From Welwitschia mirabilis (Eukaryota > Gnetophyta > Gnetopsida > Welwitschiales): a DNA stretch of 64,000 bases. A program made the position numbers and the translations under genes. The notes below the pieces were generated by a model. The model was not told the origin of the DNA. It ran no database searches and was given only the letters and a program-made list of their open reading frames with translations. Location of the stretch: the NCBI GenBank assembly GCA_051453625.1, contig JBOZIK010000001.1, positions 239,100,114-239,164,113 on the forward strand. The letters are read 5' to 3'. Below, one piece after another: positions 34,451 to 47,433 of the stretch (the first letter of the stretch is position 1; each line of letters starts with the position of its first letter).

Positions 34451-35162
34451 GATGAAAAAAATATTTGAAATATATTACAGAAGGTTTCATTTAATTTTCA
34501 AACTATTTTCCTCATAAATGCCAATGGTGCTATTTAGGGATGGTAGCAGTGTTGGTTAAGTTGAAGGTTCTGATTCAAGAAAACAATGATAGATTCATAG
34601 GGCTTATAAACTTTTTTTAAAATTATGAAGTAATAGAAAATGTTAGGAGAAATTAAAAATGACAAAAAACCTAAAATTAAACGTATAAAATGCAAATTCT
34701 AAACATTTTTTTAGTTTTAGAATTTTATCAAAAAATTGGTAGAAACTAAAAATTACAAAAAAAAATTTGCATAAAACAAATAAACAACAAACAATGTTAG
34801 AATTTAAATTTAGTTCCTTTTTTACTTTTTGAATCTTAATTTTATTTGCAACCTATAGAAATATGATTATACCTAGAACAAAAAAATATCATATATAGAT
34901 TTATATTTTAATGTTAGATTAAAATACTAAACAAAAACTTAAATATCAGACTAGTTTTAGTTTCATTAAAATAGAACCAATATCCATCATTAGGAAGAAA
35001 GAAAAGGAAAAAAAAGAAACACCCAAAAGAAAAAGAAAAGAACAAGTTTAGTTTTCACAAGAATTGAACTAGTGCCTATCACTAGAAAAATAAAAACTAA
35101 ACTTAAAAAAATTGCAAGAAGAAAAATTATATACTTGTGAAAAGCTATCATACCAACATCCT
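34451..35162. other. No recognisable gene
   Basis: AT-rich, with poly-purine runs near 34990-35050. No domain is recognised. Confidence 0.5.
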
Positions 35163-36437
35163 CAGTAACAGCATCAAAAATCTATTTGCTATAAAATATT
35201 ATTATTTATTATAGTAAAATATAAATGTTAAATAAATTGGTCAGTATCAAGTATTCTTCTTCCATAATAATATCTGTGGTAAGCTTAACCAAAGTAATAT
35301 AATAAGTATACTCTTATAATGAGAATAAAAAAATTTGTAAAATTGAGTTTACAGAATTGTTGTAAACTTTAGATGATGATGTAGGAAAATAAACATGCTT
35401 CCAAGGTTTATTTTAGATCATTAAACTAAAATCCTTTACTCCAACAATATCCTATAATCTATTCCAAATATAAGATCAATGTAGTCTCTAACATGCACTA
35501 GAAATTGAAGAATGAACAACAACTTTAATATCTAAACAAGAAATAGTCTTACCTAAAAATTACTATTACCATGTTAATGTCCACTATTAATAAAGGAACG
35601 AATAACTTATTCTTGTATTTAAACTAAAAAATACATTACCTAAAAGAAGGAAGATTAAGCTAAATAAACTCCTCAAACTAGCCTTAAAACAAGTTAACTC
35701 TCAAGGAAGGTGCTTAGAAAGCCATGACATCTTAACACTTCAAGTATTTCGACCATGTATTTCCAATAAAAAGATATCTTCCAATGGGTGCTCAAGGCCT
35801 TTTTATAGATGATGAAATACTTGGAGAGATTTTTCATGATGTGGTTTATGGGAGTCAGGTTATATTGTCGAGTGGTTACATTAGGACAAGACTACAAAAT
35901 TTAGCATATTACCTTAATGAAGGATTCCTTATCTTCTTATGAAAATGAAATGATTACATTTCCTTTAAATGATGATGGAATTACAAATAGTTGTTCTTCC
36001 ATATGTTTTTTACATAATCATCCTTATTGTTATCACATGTCACTATATTGTATTATTTTAGGCTTCCACCACATGTTGTCAAAGTTGAAGGTTTATTTTG
36101 ATTTAACATCCAACCAAGCCCATAAATAAAATATGATTGGCTTTCTAAAAAGATGCAAGAACATGGAAATGAAGCAATTCTACCTTAAGAAACTGATGAC
36201 ACTAATGACCTAGATGATGGCATTAGTATTTTATATTTGAATTCTTGCAATTTTTAAAATGTCTTCCAGAAGATAAAAATAAATATAAAAATGTTATAAT
36301 AAAATTTATAATTTAATGAAACATGATAAAAAGGCAGAATACATCATTTTATGATAAAATAACTAATTTAATATCTTTTCAAATGAAAAATTAATGAAAT
36401 ATACTTGCTTAGAATGTCAATTTCTATAGGTGAAAAA
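35163..36437 (+). repeat. Dispersed repeat A, copy 2
   Basis: Collinear with 6155-7437 (see that entry). Here the shared peptide reads KMQEHGNEAILP, then a stop, then ETDDTNDLDDG near 36151-36220. The 70-codon open frame at 35917-36129 is not preserved in copy 1 and is not treated as a gene. Confidence 0.65.
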
Positions 36438-36919
36438 GCCCAAACCATATAAGTAAATTAATAAGCATTACAAGCTATGCAAAGATGAGCAATATAATTC
36501 TTAATTACATAAAAATAGTAAATCATAGTTTAAGAGATCTTGAATTTAACAAAGCAATACAAGCATGTAAAAATAATTTCAAGTAAATATGAAAGTGTGA
36601 TAAGATATATTAGAATAAGCACCTAAACCATACGTGCACTTCAAGATTGATATTTTCAAGCCTCAAGATTAATACATGTTAAAGTATAAATAATTTAAGA
36701 TAAATAATTTTAAAATGAAATTCAAGCCTAGGGAGTTCTAAAATAATCAAGTCTAAGTAAAATGGATTCCTATTTATAAGGATGCAAGAGGATCAAGAAT
36801 TTTTTAGAATCACATAATTCCACTACCATTCTTAGAAAATGGTTTTAATCCCACTTACCTACCCACTACATACTTGGCCACTAGGAATAAGTTAAAAAAT
36901 AATTAAGCTTATCATAAAT

Positions 36920-38165
36920 AGTATTAACATGTAAAAATTGACATTCTAATAAAGTTAGTTAACTAATTTATCTTAATGAAATACATTAANNNNNNNNNNA
37001 GAACATGCTTAAAATTGAAGATAATCTAGCTTAAAGTGCTAGCACCACCATTCAGATCACCTAGCACCATTGGTTCTTCTAAGCAGAATGACTCAATTCT
37101 CATATTTCTAACTTGTCATGTAAAATTTAGTTAAATGAAGTTATGGGCTTAATTAAATTTTATGTTGAAAATAATTTTCATATTTAACAATACATGGTAG
37201 TGATGATAATAACATGTAATAGTGACATGCAAAATTGCTGAGTGGGATGACAATGGAGACACATGTTAATGATAGCAGTTAGTAACAACAGTAGTATATA
37301 GCAGCCAAGTATTAACCTTGTCATCATGATCTCTACCTAAGAAAAGATAAAAAAAGCCCTACCTAATGCCATCATTTTATAATCGCTCACCTCATGCTAT
37401 AAGCCAAAGGCTTGTAATCATTTCCCATCCCTGTCCTTACCTATAGAAGTGCCTTGAGCCTTACATTGTAACATCCTTTATTTTAAAAAGATAGATATTT
37501 GGGAGTATCAAGTAATAATGGCCTTTTAGTGCTTTTTTAAGAAGTGAGCTTTCTTTTGAGGATAGCTTAAGGAGTTCTACTTTCATCCATTTTCCTTTGA
37601 TATGATGTTCTTTCTTTAATACATGAAAGTTGTTTTTCTTTTAATTTCAAGTTGTGAATCACTTTGTACTTGAAATACTTAGGTAATAACTTAGTTGTAT
37701 TGTTCCATTTTTTTTGAGTGTATTCCATAATTATTTGATCCAAATATTTATAATTTCATGAATTTTAAGTATTTAAGATCCTTACTTTTCATTTTTATTT
37801 GAAGATTATGAAGGATTAAATGGTAGTTAAGTTTACCAATCTTCATATGATAAATGACATTATGTTATCATAACTCAAGCCATCGTACTTAATAATTGTA
37901 AGTATGTTACAAGAAAGCATAGGATATCATCAGAGTGAAGGATTATAAAATAACAAATTTACAAAAACTCAAAGCTTGCTTACTTCCCTAATTTCCTATG
38001 AAGTTTTACAATACATTTTTCATACACTCTCTTTTGTCATTCTTTTAATTGTAAATTGTAAGTTAAGCAAGATTGTGTGAATTCTAAAAATACCCTAATT
38101 ATCCCTATGCAAATAATGATATTGAGTGTTAACTTGGTTAAATCTAATTTCTTATATGAAATACA
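36920..38165 (+). mobile_element. 5' LTR of the family C gypsy element
   Basis: Aligns with 46256-47056 and its final part with 52904-53085. Landmarks: TTAACATGTAAAA near the start, TAAAATTTAGTTAAAT, GAGTGGGATGACA, CCTTGAGCC, GTAACATCCTT and CCTATGAAGTTTTACAATACA near the end. It stops at AATACA, eight bases before the primer-binding site. The promoter TATA box is decayed here (TATAGAAG at 37442). A 10-N gap lies at 36990-36999. Confidence 0.8.
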
Positions 38166-38172
38166 TAGATTT

Positions 38173-38190
38173 TAGCACCATTGTTAGGGA
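38173..38190 (+). promoter_or_regulatory. Decayed primer-binding site for tRNA-Asp
   Basis: TAGCACCATTGTTAGGGA aligns with TGGCGCCGTTGCCGGGGA. All six differences are G-to-A or C-to-T. It follows the 5' LTR directly. Confidence 0.8.
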
Positions 38191-40170
38191 TAATGGCACG
38201 GTAGTTGCTCAGAAAAAGCAAAATTTCGTTTTCTTTTAAGTTTTTAGTTAGTTTTTTTTTTTTTCAATACTGAGTACTAGTCCTCTCTAGTAATACTTTA
38301 TCTAGTTCTTATTTTCTTTCCTTTGTACATTTATTTATGTTTGTCTTTTATTGACTGATACTAGTTGTTCTAGTGATACACAAATTATTCTAGCTTTAAC
38401 TTTTCTTTAGTTTTTTCTGTAATTTGTTTTTTCTGTATGTTTAATAGTGTTTTTGCAAGTTGTGACTTGAGTCCAAGACATAAAAAATTTAACTTATGTG
38501 ATTTTTATAGTTTTTATTTTGTGAGCTTGTTATTATACATAATAAAAATCTAAAAATTTTATGATTTCATGTATGCTCACATTTTTCATTCCTATCTTGG
38601 CTTTCAAAAACCCTAAGTAAAACTCATGTTTTAACTAGTATCATTGCATTCCCTTATCAATGTTATTGGCATTTGTGCATAGGAGACTTTAAACGTTCAT
38701 CTGAATACTCTATGGGCTCTATGAAAAACCTTCATAACTTGTGTCTGAAACCTATTCTAAAACTTGCATGTCTTGTATCCATGATAAGCTGGGTAGGTTA
38801 ATCCAAAATTCCCTCAACAAAATGGATCCCTTTTATGAATAGAAAAGCAAGAAAACAAACATCTTGATGACTTTCAAAGAGAACATGCCTTCACTTCTTA
38901 AAACCTAAATACTCAAACCAATTCTTGACATCTTAATATATATTTCATAGCCCAAGAGCTAATAAACAACCTTAATACTTACTATCTTAGCTAATGAGTA
39001 TTACAAAATACTACCTAAAATCAAAACCAAAACTAAAACAATGCTCCTAAGTAAAGTTTTCACAATTATCTATAATCTCAATTTTCAAGAACTCCATCTT
39101 GCATAGTTTAATAATAAATAGTAACCATATTAGATATTAAGCCTTTCACAATTTAGTTATTGCCTTACTCCCATGGCTTAGAGTCAAAAGATCATTAGTT
39201 ATACCTTAAGGAATTTAAGTGCTTATGTTTTAACTTACTAAGATAAATATCAATGAATTATTTGGTTTGACCTATTCTAATAGCGTAGCTTTGTACCATT
39301 TTTCTTCATAGCACCAAAACATTTGTGATATCATAATACCTATTCTCTTCCTATTCTTCTTAAAGGAAAAAGATAAATCTTGGCTTTACATANNNNNNNN
39401 NNNNNNNNNNNNNNNNNNNNNNNNNNNNNNNNNNNNNNNNNNNNNNNNNNNNNNNNNNNNNNNNNNNNNNNNNNNNNNNNNNNNNNNNNNNNAGTCAAAA
39501 GATCATTAGTTATACCTTAAGGAATTTGAGTGCTTATGTCTTACCTTACTAAGATAAATATCAATAAATTATTTGGTTTGACCTATTCTAATAGCTTATC
39601 TTTGTACCATTTTTCTTCATAGCACCAAAACATTTGTAATATCATAATACCTATCCTCTTCCTATTCTTCTTAAATAAAAAGCTAAATCTTGGCTTTACA
39701 CATATAAATCCTAGTTAATTATAATTTAGAATAACCTTAATAGAACATTCATCTTAAAATTCTTCACAAATCATAAGACAAATGCCTTGAGAAAAGAGAT
39801 AATGAACTATTTGTAAAAAGACCATTATATATTTTCACAATCCTTAGAAAGATTTAAGGATCTATTATAAAAATGTGTCCAACAACAATTTAAACTTGGG
39901 ATAAAGATAGATTTCATTTACAATGGGTTTTCCACAAATAGTAGGTAATTAGTAGAAATGAAGAATATAGTAATTTTCCTTAGCATACCCTTAGATGAAG
40001 TGTGATATTATCTTAAACTCATAGATGAGAGTTCCAAGAATTAAAAAAATCCTAGCGAACCATCTAGATTCCATCATCCTAATAGATCCATAAGTGTAAT
40101 CAAGATACCCAAAAATTTTAAGATTAATAATAAGATAGATGAATTAGCAAGAAAAATGAAATCTTTAACC
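38191..40170 (+). pseudogene. Leader and decayed gag of the family C element
   Basis: Position between primer-binding site and zinc-knuckle region implies untranslated leader followed by gag, but I cannot read a convincing gag core. The segment 39182-39392 is repeated at 39493-39703 on the other side of a 100-N gap. Confidence 0.45.
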
Positions 40171-40570
40171 TTCTTACCCTCATCTTTATCTTTGGTTACT
40201 AAGCCTAAATGGTTAATTTTCCACATAGATACCCATAAAATAGTCAAGTGTCCTTCCATTTTCTTATTTCATAATATGATAAGTAAACATGATATGAAAC
40301 TAGTGGCAAAACCAAAAAAATAACTTTATTCAAATACATACAATCCTAGGTGAAGGAATCATCCTAATTATTCTTCGAAATATGATAATTAAAATAGTCA
40401 AAATCAAATCAACCAATCAAGAAATCAATTTTCCTCATCATCCTCCTACCCCATTCCATTAAATTATCAAAAACTATCTTCATAGATCTTCTTTGAGGAA
40501 TTAATAAGAAATTTTATAAAAACCCAAGTCCAACTTAATCATAACCATAATCAAACACTAAAATAACATT
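40171..40570 (+). pseudogene. C-terminal gag with eroded zinc knuckle
   Basis: The plus frame reads KPKWLIFHIDTHKIVKCPS, then YSNTYNPR, stop, RNHPNYSSK, then LIRNFIKTQVQLNHN. Plant gypsy gag has a C-x2-C-x3-H-x4-C knuckle followed by YSNTYNPGWRNHPNFSW and a coiled linker. Here the last H and C of the knuckle remain and the Cys pair is lost. The Trp of GWR has become TGA. The order and spacing fit the family. Confidence 0.75.
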
Positions 40571-41119
40571 CCTCCTCATTAAATATTCTTAATCATCATT
40601 CAAGTTCTTAATAACTATAGCAAATCTAAACCTAGATCTTCTCTACCTTAAATCAAAGGGAAATGGTAAACTTCCCATGAGATCTCAACCAAATCTAAAG
40701 GAACTTAGGTTTGTAAAAGGAATAGAACCCATACACATGGAAAAGACTAACTTCATTAATATTAGGATTAAAAAATAATTATATAATTCACTTGGTCAAA
40801 ATAAAGCAAGAAAAAATCAACTTCCATAAAAAAAAAGGAAAAGAATAAAATAATAAAAGAATCTTTATCCATATACAAAGAGATCCTATCTTTTCCTCAA
40901 AAACTTAGAAAGGAAAATATCATGAAAAAACAATTAGAATCTTTAGAAATCTTTAAAGAAATTAATATAAACATCCCCCTCCTATAATCCATTAAGCAAT
41001 TTTCTTCCTATGCAAAATTCCTTGCAGACATGTGGTAAAAGAAGGCATGAATGTAAAGAGAAAAGCCTTTTTAGCATAGCAAATAAGTGAAATTATTTAG
41101 AATTAGTTTTTGTGTAAAT

Positions 41120-41628
41120 ACATGAAGACCCCAAATATCCTACAATTACAATCACTATAGAAAATAAGTGACTCAATCAAGCCTTATTAGACTTAGGATT
41201 GAGTGTAAACGTTCTCCCTTATGGAACCTATAAAGAGTTAGGATTGGAAGGGCATAAAAATATAAAACTCTTAACTCTAGCTAGCTTACAATTCTGTAAA
41301 AACATTATTAGGAGTTATAGAGGACATCATTGTTAGAATTAATAGCTATTAATTTCAAGTGTATTTTATAGTTTTTAACATGGAAAATACAACAAACCAA
41401 GTAGTACCTATTATTTTAGGAATACCTTTCCAAATGACTTCAAACACTTTTATTAATTATAGAAATGGGTTGATAAAAATATACTTTCATAATATGATGA
41501 TAAAATTAAATGTTTTTAATGCTATGAAATTACCATCTAATGATGAAGGGGTTGAACATGTGAATAGGATGAAAAGACTCTTTAATGACCAAGAATTCTC
41601 CATTGCTTTCATAGTAATGATGATTTAG
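41120..41628 (+). pseudogene. Gypsy aspartic protease, copy at the left of a gap
   Basis: DPKYPTITITIENK is followed by ALLDLGLSVNVLPYGTYKEL, which holds the catalytic D-L-G near 41188. Then come VVPIILGIPFQMTSNTFINY, RNGLIKIYFHNM and KLNVFNAM. This is the retropepsin of plant gypsy elements; the last 89 codons (41359-41628) are free of stops. It normally cuts the gag-pol polyprotein. The end (41495-41750) is repeated at 41851-42106 on the other side of a 100-N gap with few differences. Confidence 0.85.
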
Positions 41629-42416
41629 GCTCTTCTCAAGAATCATGTCCTATCACTCAAGATGAAACTTTCTCTTACTTAAGCCACTATAAAATGATCT
41701 TAAATATGCTTTAATAGGAGAAAATTCCACCTTTTTGATAGTAATTAATANNNNNNNNNNNNNNNNNNNNNNNNNNNNNNNNNNNNNNNNNNNNNNNNNN
41801 NNNNNNNNNNNNNNNNNNNNNNNNNNNNNNNNNNNNNNNNNNNNNNNNNNTGATGATAAAATTAAATGTTTTCAATGCTATGAAATTACCATATAATGAT
41901 GAAGGGGTTGAACATGTGAATAGGATGAAAAGCCTCTTTAATGACCAAGAATTCTCCATTGCTTTCATAGTAGTGATGACTTAGGCGCTTCTCAAGAATC
42001 ATGTCCTATCACTCAAGGTGAAACTTTCTCTCACTTAAGCCACTATAAAATGATCTTAAAGATGCTTTATTAGGAGAAAATTCCACCTTTTTGATAGTAA
42101 TTAATATTTAATTAACCTCATCCTAAGAAATCTAGTTATTAAAAGGAAGCATAAGCAAGTAATAGAGTGGACTCTTTCTAACATTAGGGGTACTGACCCT
42201 AGAATTTGCATGCATTACATTTACTTAGAAGAGTATGTAAAGCTAGTTATAAATCCCAAATAAGAGTAAACCAACCTTGAAAGAGGTGGAAAAAATTAAG
42301 TAATCAAATCCTTAGACAATGGAATTATCTATCCCATATCAAATAGTAAATGGATAAGCATGACTTAAATTATAGCAAAAAAATTTGGAATTATTCTAAT
42401 TTCAAATGAATAAAAT

Positions 42417-43313
42417 GAACTCATCCCTACTAGATTCATATCCAAATGAAGAATATGCATAGATTATAGAAAATTGAAAATCATATTTATAAAATATCAT
42501 TTTCCACTTCTATTTTCTAATCAAATCTTAAAAAAACTTGTGAGACATCCTTTTTACTACTTTCTAGATGGGTATTAAGTGTATAACCAAATAAAAATTA
42601 CCCATGAAGACCAACACAAAATCATCTTTACTTTTTCTTATGTAATATTTGCTTATAAAATAATGCATTTTGAGTTATGAAATATGCCTGCCACATTTTA
42701 ATATTGCATGATTGAAATTTTCTCTAATTTATTAGACTTATGCATTAAAATATTTATGGATGAATTCTTTGTCTATGAGATCTTTTCCAATAATTTCTTG
42801 CACAACTTAGAGCTTTTTCTAATGTGTTGTATAAAAAAATGCCTTATTATTAACTAGGAAAAATATTACTTTATGGTTAATAAAGGCATAGTATTAGGAC
42901 ACATCATCTCCGCTGAAGGAATTCAAGTAGTTCTTGTAAAAGTTTTTCTATTCACAAACTTATCAACTCTACAAAAGCAAAATGACATTAGATCTTTTAT
43001 AATATATGTAACATATTATATGAGGTTTATTANNNNNNNNNNNNNNNNNNNNNNNNNNNNNNNNNNNCTCCTAAGTAAAGATACCTTTTTAATTAGACTC
43101 CTGAGTATGAATAGACTTTTAAATAACTTAAGGAAAAATACACTTCTTCTTCGATAATTTACTTATTCAATTAGAAATTATATGTGATGCAAGTGATTAT
43201 GTAATTAGATCCATACTAGGATAAATGATGGATAGAAAACCAACCATAGTATATTACATAAGTAAAATGTTGAATGATACTTAATTGAATTACACTGCCA
43301 TAGAAAAATAGTT
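42417..43313 (+). pseudogene. Gypsy reverse transcriptase, first copy
   Basis: The frames give ELIPTRFIS, stop, RICIDYRKLKI, then PFYYFLDG, THEDQHKIIFT, FAYKIMHFELWNMPATF, FMDEFFVYE and MVNKGIVLGHIISAEGIQV. This is the complete motif order of plant gypsy reverse transcriptase. The catalytic YxDD-type motif reads FMDEF (second Asp to Glu, near 42750) and Trp before RICIDYRK is a stop. The 94-codon frame at 42873-43157 includes a 35-N gap (43033-43067). The start of RNase H (CDASDYVIRSIL) follows near 43180. Confidence 0.85.
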
Positions 43314-43474
43314 NNNNNNNNNNNNNNNNNNNNNNNNNNNNNNNNNNNNNNNNNNNNNNNNNNNNNNNNNNNNNNNNNNNNNNNNNNNNNNNNNNNNNNN
43401 NNNNNNNNNNNNNNNNNNNNNNNNNNNNNNNNNNNNNNNNNNNNNNNNNNNNNNNNNNNNNNNNNNNNNNNNNN

Positions 43475-44470
43475 TTTTATTATGTAATATTTGCTTACAA
43501 AATAATGCATTTTGAGTTATGAAATGTGTCTGCCACATTTTAATATTGCATGATTAAAATTTTCTCTAATTTATTAGACTTATGCATTAAAATATTTATG
43601 GATGATTTCTTTGTCTATGAGATCTTTTCCAACAATTGCTTGTACAACTTAGAGCTTTTCCTAATGTGTTGTATAAAAAAATGCCTTATTATTAACTAGG
43701 AAAAATATTACTTTATGATTAATAAAGGCATAGTATTAGGACACATCATCTCCTCTGAAGGAATTCAAGTAGATCTTGTAAATGTTTTTCTATTCACATA
43801 CTTATCAACTCCACAAAAGCAAAATGACATTAGATCTTTTATAATATATGTAAGATATTATAGGAGGTTTATTAAATACTTCAGCAAAATCTCTAAACCA
43901 TTATGTGATATCCTAAGTAAAGATACCTTTTTCAATTAGACTCCTGAGTGTGAATAGACTTTTAAATAACTTAAGGAAAAATACACTTCTTCTTTGATAA
44001 TTTACTTATTCAACTAGAAGTTATTCTTTAAAATTATATGTGATGCAAGTGATTATGTAATTAGATCCATACTAAGATAAATGATGGATAGAAAACCAAC
44101 CATAGTATATTACATGAGTAAAATGTTGAATGATACTTAATTGAATTACACTGCCATAGAAAAATAGTTATTGGTTATAGTATTTTTCTTAGAGAAATTT
44201 AGGTAATATTTGTTAGGTTCTAAGATGATCATCTATACAGATCACTTAATCCTTAGATACCTATTCATCAAAAAGGATTCAAAATATTAGATGAATCCTA
44301 CCTTTGTGAAGTTTGACTTATAAAGAAAAGACAAAAAGTGCTTTAATAATGTAGTGGTGGATCATACTTCATGAATAACTCAGGAAAATCCATTAAAAAC
44401 CCTTTCCATTAATGAAACCTTTCTTCATAAACATCTCTTTTTAATTTCAAAAATACCTTGATTTACTGAT
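43475..44470 (+). pseudogene. Gypsy reverse transcriptase (second copy) and RNase H
   Basis: 43475-44168 repeats 42633-43313 after a 161-N gap. In this copy the catalytic motif is FMDDF (43593-43608), as expected. The connection GIVLGHIISSEGIQVDLVNV, SFIIYVRYYRRFIKYFSKIS and KPLCDILSKDTF is readable (74 open codons at 43715-43939). RNase H follows: CDASDYVIRSIL near 44040, KPTIVYYMSKMLND, LNYTAIEK, KMIIYTDHLILRYLF and KKDSK. Several Gln/Trp positions are stops. It is probably the same genomic segment as the first copy, seen in an overlapping contig. Confidence 0.85.
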
Positions 44471-44549
44471 ATTACAATGTAGTTAGTTTTCAAGGTAATT
44501 TCTTTTCACTAGATCCTTAATGATAGAAAGATATTCTTAAGCTAGGATA

Positions 44550-45490
44550 AATACTTCTTTTGGGATATTTCATATCTATTTAATTATTTTTTAGATCAAG
44601 TCATCCATAAATGTTTGATACATATTATTCTTAAGAACTGTTGTTCTAAGGCTTAGAGGGGTCACTATTTGATTAATAAAACTACTATAGAAGCCCCTTA
44701 ATTTGGTTTCTATTGGCCCTTCATTTCTAAAAAGTTCACATCTATTGTAAATATTGTGACAACTGTCAAATACTAGGAAGTATTTCATGAAAATATATGC
44801 TCCTAAATCCTATTCTTATGGTTAAACTCTTTGATATTTGGAAAATAATTTTTTGGGCTCATATCGATTCTCAGATAGACATCAATATTTTCTCACCTTC
44901 ATTGATTATGTAACTAAATAGGTAGAAGCATGGATGTATCAATTAAATAATGCTCAAATAATGGTAAAGTTCTTAGTGAAAACATATTAATGTGATTTGC
45001 TACCCATAAGTTTTAATCAGTAATTGAAAAATAAAGTTTTTCAATAGAATATTTAACAATCTTCTTACTGAGTATGACATTACTCACAAAGTAGCAACAC
45101 ATACCATCCCTAAATTAGTAGTCAAGTTGAGGTTACCAATAGAAAAATTAAGAAATTTTTTAGGTTAACTTAACAAGGAAAGATTGATCTTTTAAGCTTA
45201 ATGATGTTTCATAGGCCTATTACATATCTTATAAGAGATGCTTAGAAATGCCCCCATTTGGATTGATCTATAGAACAACTCTTTACTTATTCATAGAACT
45301 TGAACACAAGGCATACTATGTAATTAAAAATATAAACTTAGATTCAAAGGTAGTAAGAAGTAAAAGGATAATGCAACTTAATGAATTAGACAAAATCAAG
45401 AATGATGCCTATGAAAACATGAAGATCAACAAAGAAATGATGAAAAATTTTCACAATAAAGACATCCTTAGGAAAACATTTTAGAAATAA
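44550..45490 (+). pseudogene. Gypsy integrase
   Basis: Readable pieces in order: FYWPFISKKF (end of the zinc-binding part), SDRHQYFLTFIDYVTK, stop, VEAWMYQLNNAQIMVKFL (catalytic core), VATHTIPK, SQVEVTNRKIKKF, and the C-terminal MPPFGLIYRTTLYLFIELEH, KAYYVIKNINLD, MQLNELDKIKNDAYENMKI (78 open codons at 45248-45484). This matches plant gypsy integrase ending in the YENAKIYK.R-type segment. The Trp of SKWVEA is a stop (TAG). The enzyme would insert the cDNA; this copy cannot. Confidence 0.85.
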
Positions 45491-46255
45491 AAACTAGTTT
45501 TTCTCTAAAACTTACAATCACATTTATTTCTTGGAAACCTAGTTTCTAAGTGGAAAGGTTCATTTCTAATAAAAAAAAGTTTTGTGTAAGAGGATTTTTT
45601 GCATCAAAAACACCAAAACTAATCAACAATTCAAGGTTAATGAACATTACCTTAAGCATTACCATCCACCTATTCTAAAAAATTATGAATTTACCAAACT
45701 TATAAACTCAAAGTTATTTCATTTAAATAAAATCAATAATAAACAACCTCATTATCACTTAAGAAATAGTTAAGATTGAGCACATTTATGGGTTTTTAAG
45801 GGTAACTTATGCTTATTTTGAGTTTGGTTGTTAAGAGCATGTTCAGTTAAAGTCTTTAATTTTAGTAAAACATGAATGAAAAGTTATAATATACCTTCAT
45901 GTTATGTTCCTTATATCTAAAGCTTTTGATAGGGACAAGATTTATTTTGATTAGGTTAATGAGCTAAAAACCCCTCTAATGTGCATGGAAAAATAAATAA
46001 GATAAGATGAAAAAAAGAAAAATAATATCTCTTCTCTAAATGCACATCTTATTAATCACTTAATTGGATTTAGTTAATTGCATTAGGGCTATGAACACTC
46101 ACTGATAATGTAGCTTTAATGATCTAATTACAATAGCACTAGGTTTAAAGCTATATCATTTTCATATTTGAGCACTTTGATAGATAATATTTTAATAATT
46201 AATCATTTCATTATTAACTTTTTGCTAAGGATCTGATAAAAGTCCTACAAGGGGT
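45491..46255 (+). other. Post-pol region of the family C element
   Basis: After a 63-codon open frame (45582-45773; KVNEHYLKHYHPPI) that matches the end of such polyproteins, the sequence is non-coding up to the polypurine tract ACAAGGGG. Part of it (45980-46130) has a minus-strand relative at 30250-30480. Confidence 0.6.
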
Positions 46256-47056
46256 TGTGTTAACATGTAAAATGAACATTTTGATCAAGTTAATTGATAA
46301 TTTATATCAATTACAAACATTAATATAATTTACTTATTTTAAAAATATGTCTTCTATTAATTTTCTGTAATAATTATAAACTTATTATTTTTTCATGATA
46401 TTTTAGATATATTTATCATACTTTTAAGGAAATTCTTAAAATTAAGGATAATCTAGCTTAAAACATTAGCACTACTATTCAATTCACCCAGCATTTCCAT
46501 ATTTTCTAAGCAAAATGTCTCAATTATTACATTCCTAATTTGTCATGTAAAATTTATTAAAATGGAGTAATATGTTTTATTAGATTTTACCTTAGAAATA
46601 ATTTACATATTTGTTGATATGTGGTGATGATGATGATGACATGTAATAATAAAATATGACATTACTAAGTAGGATGACATCAAAGACCCATAGTGAAAAA
46701 AATAATTAGCAGTAGTAGCAACATCTAGAAAGTAAGTATCAGCATTATCATGATGATTCGTACCTAATGAAAGATGACAAATTCCCTATCTAATGATATC
46801 ATGTTATAACCACTTATCTATCACTAAAAGCTAAACGCTTATAATAACTATCCAACCTTATCCTTACCTATAAAAGGGCCTTGAGCCCTCCTTTGTAACA
46901 TCCTTCATTTTGGTAGAGATAGAACCTTAGCAGTGTCAAGTTGTGATGGGATTATAAGAACTTATTTTGAGGAGTGATCTTGTCATCAAGGGTAGCTTAA
47001 AGAGTTCTACTTACATCCATATTTATTTGATGTACTGTGCTTTGTTTAGTACATAA
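46256..47056 (+). mobile_element. 3' LTR of the family C element, left part
   Basis: Begins TGTGTTAACATG after the polypurine tract and aligns with the 5' LTR through GTACTGTGCTTTGTTTAGTACATAA. The two LTRs differ at many positions, so the insertion is old. The LTR continues into a gap and resumes beyond the LINE at 52904. Confidence 0.8.
46869..46878 (+). promoter_or_regulatory. TATA box of the LTR promoter
   Basis: TATAAAAGGG lies about 600 bases into the 3' LTR; the matching 5' LTR site reads TATAGAAG. It is the likely U3 core promoter. Confidence 0.55.
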
Positions 47057-47409
47057 NNNNNNNNNNNNNNNNNNNNNNNNNNNNNNNNNNNNNNNNNNNN
47101 NNNNNNNNNNNNNNNNNNNNNNNNNNNNNNNNNNNNNNNNNNNNNNNNNNNNNNNNNNNNNNNNNNNNNNNNNNNNNNNNNNNNNNNNNNNNNNNNNNNN
47201 NNNNNNNNNNNNNNNNNNNNNNNNNNNNNNNNNNNNNNNNNNNNNNNNNNNNNNNNNNNNNNNNNNNNNNNNNNNNNNNNNNNNNNNNNNNNNNNNNNNN
47301 NNNNNNNNNNNNNNNNNNNNNNNNNNNNNNNNNNNNNNNNNNNNNNNNNNNNNNNNNNNNNNNNNNNNNNNNNNNNNNNNNNNNNNNNNNNNNNNNNNNN
47401 NNNNNNNNN
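47057..47409. other. Assembly gap (353 N)
   Basis: Unsequenced, inside the 3' LTR. It has the same length as the gap at 18424-18776. Confidence 0.99.
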
Positions 47410-47433
47410 TTTTCTACTTTCTTATGAATTTTT

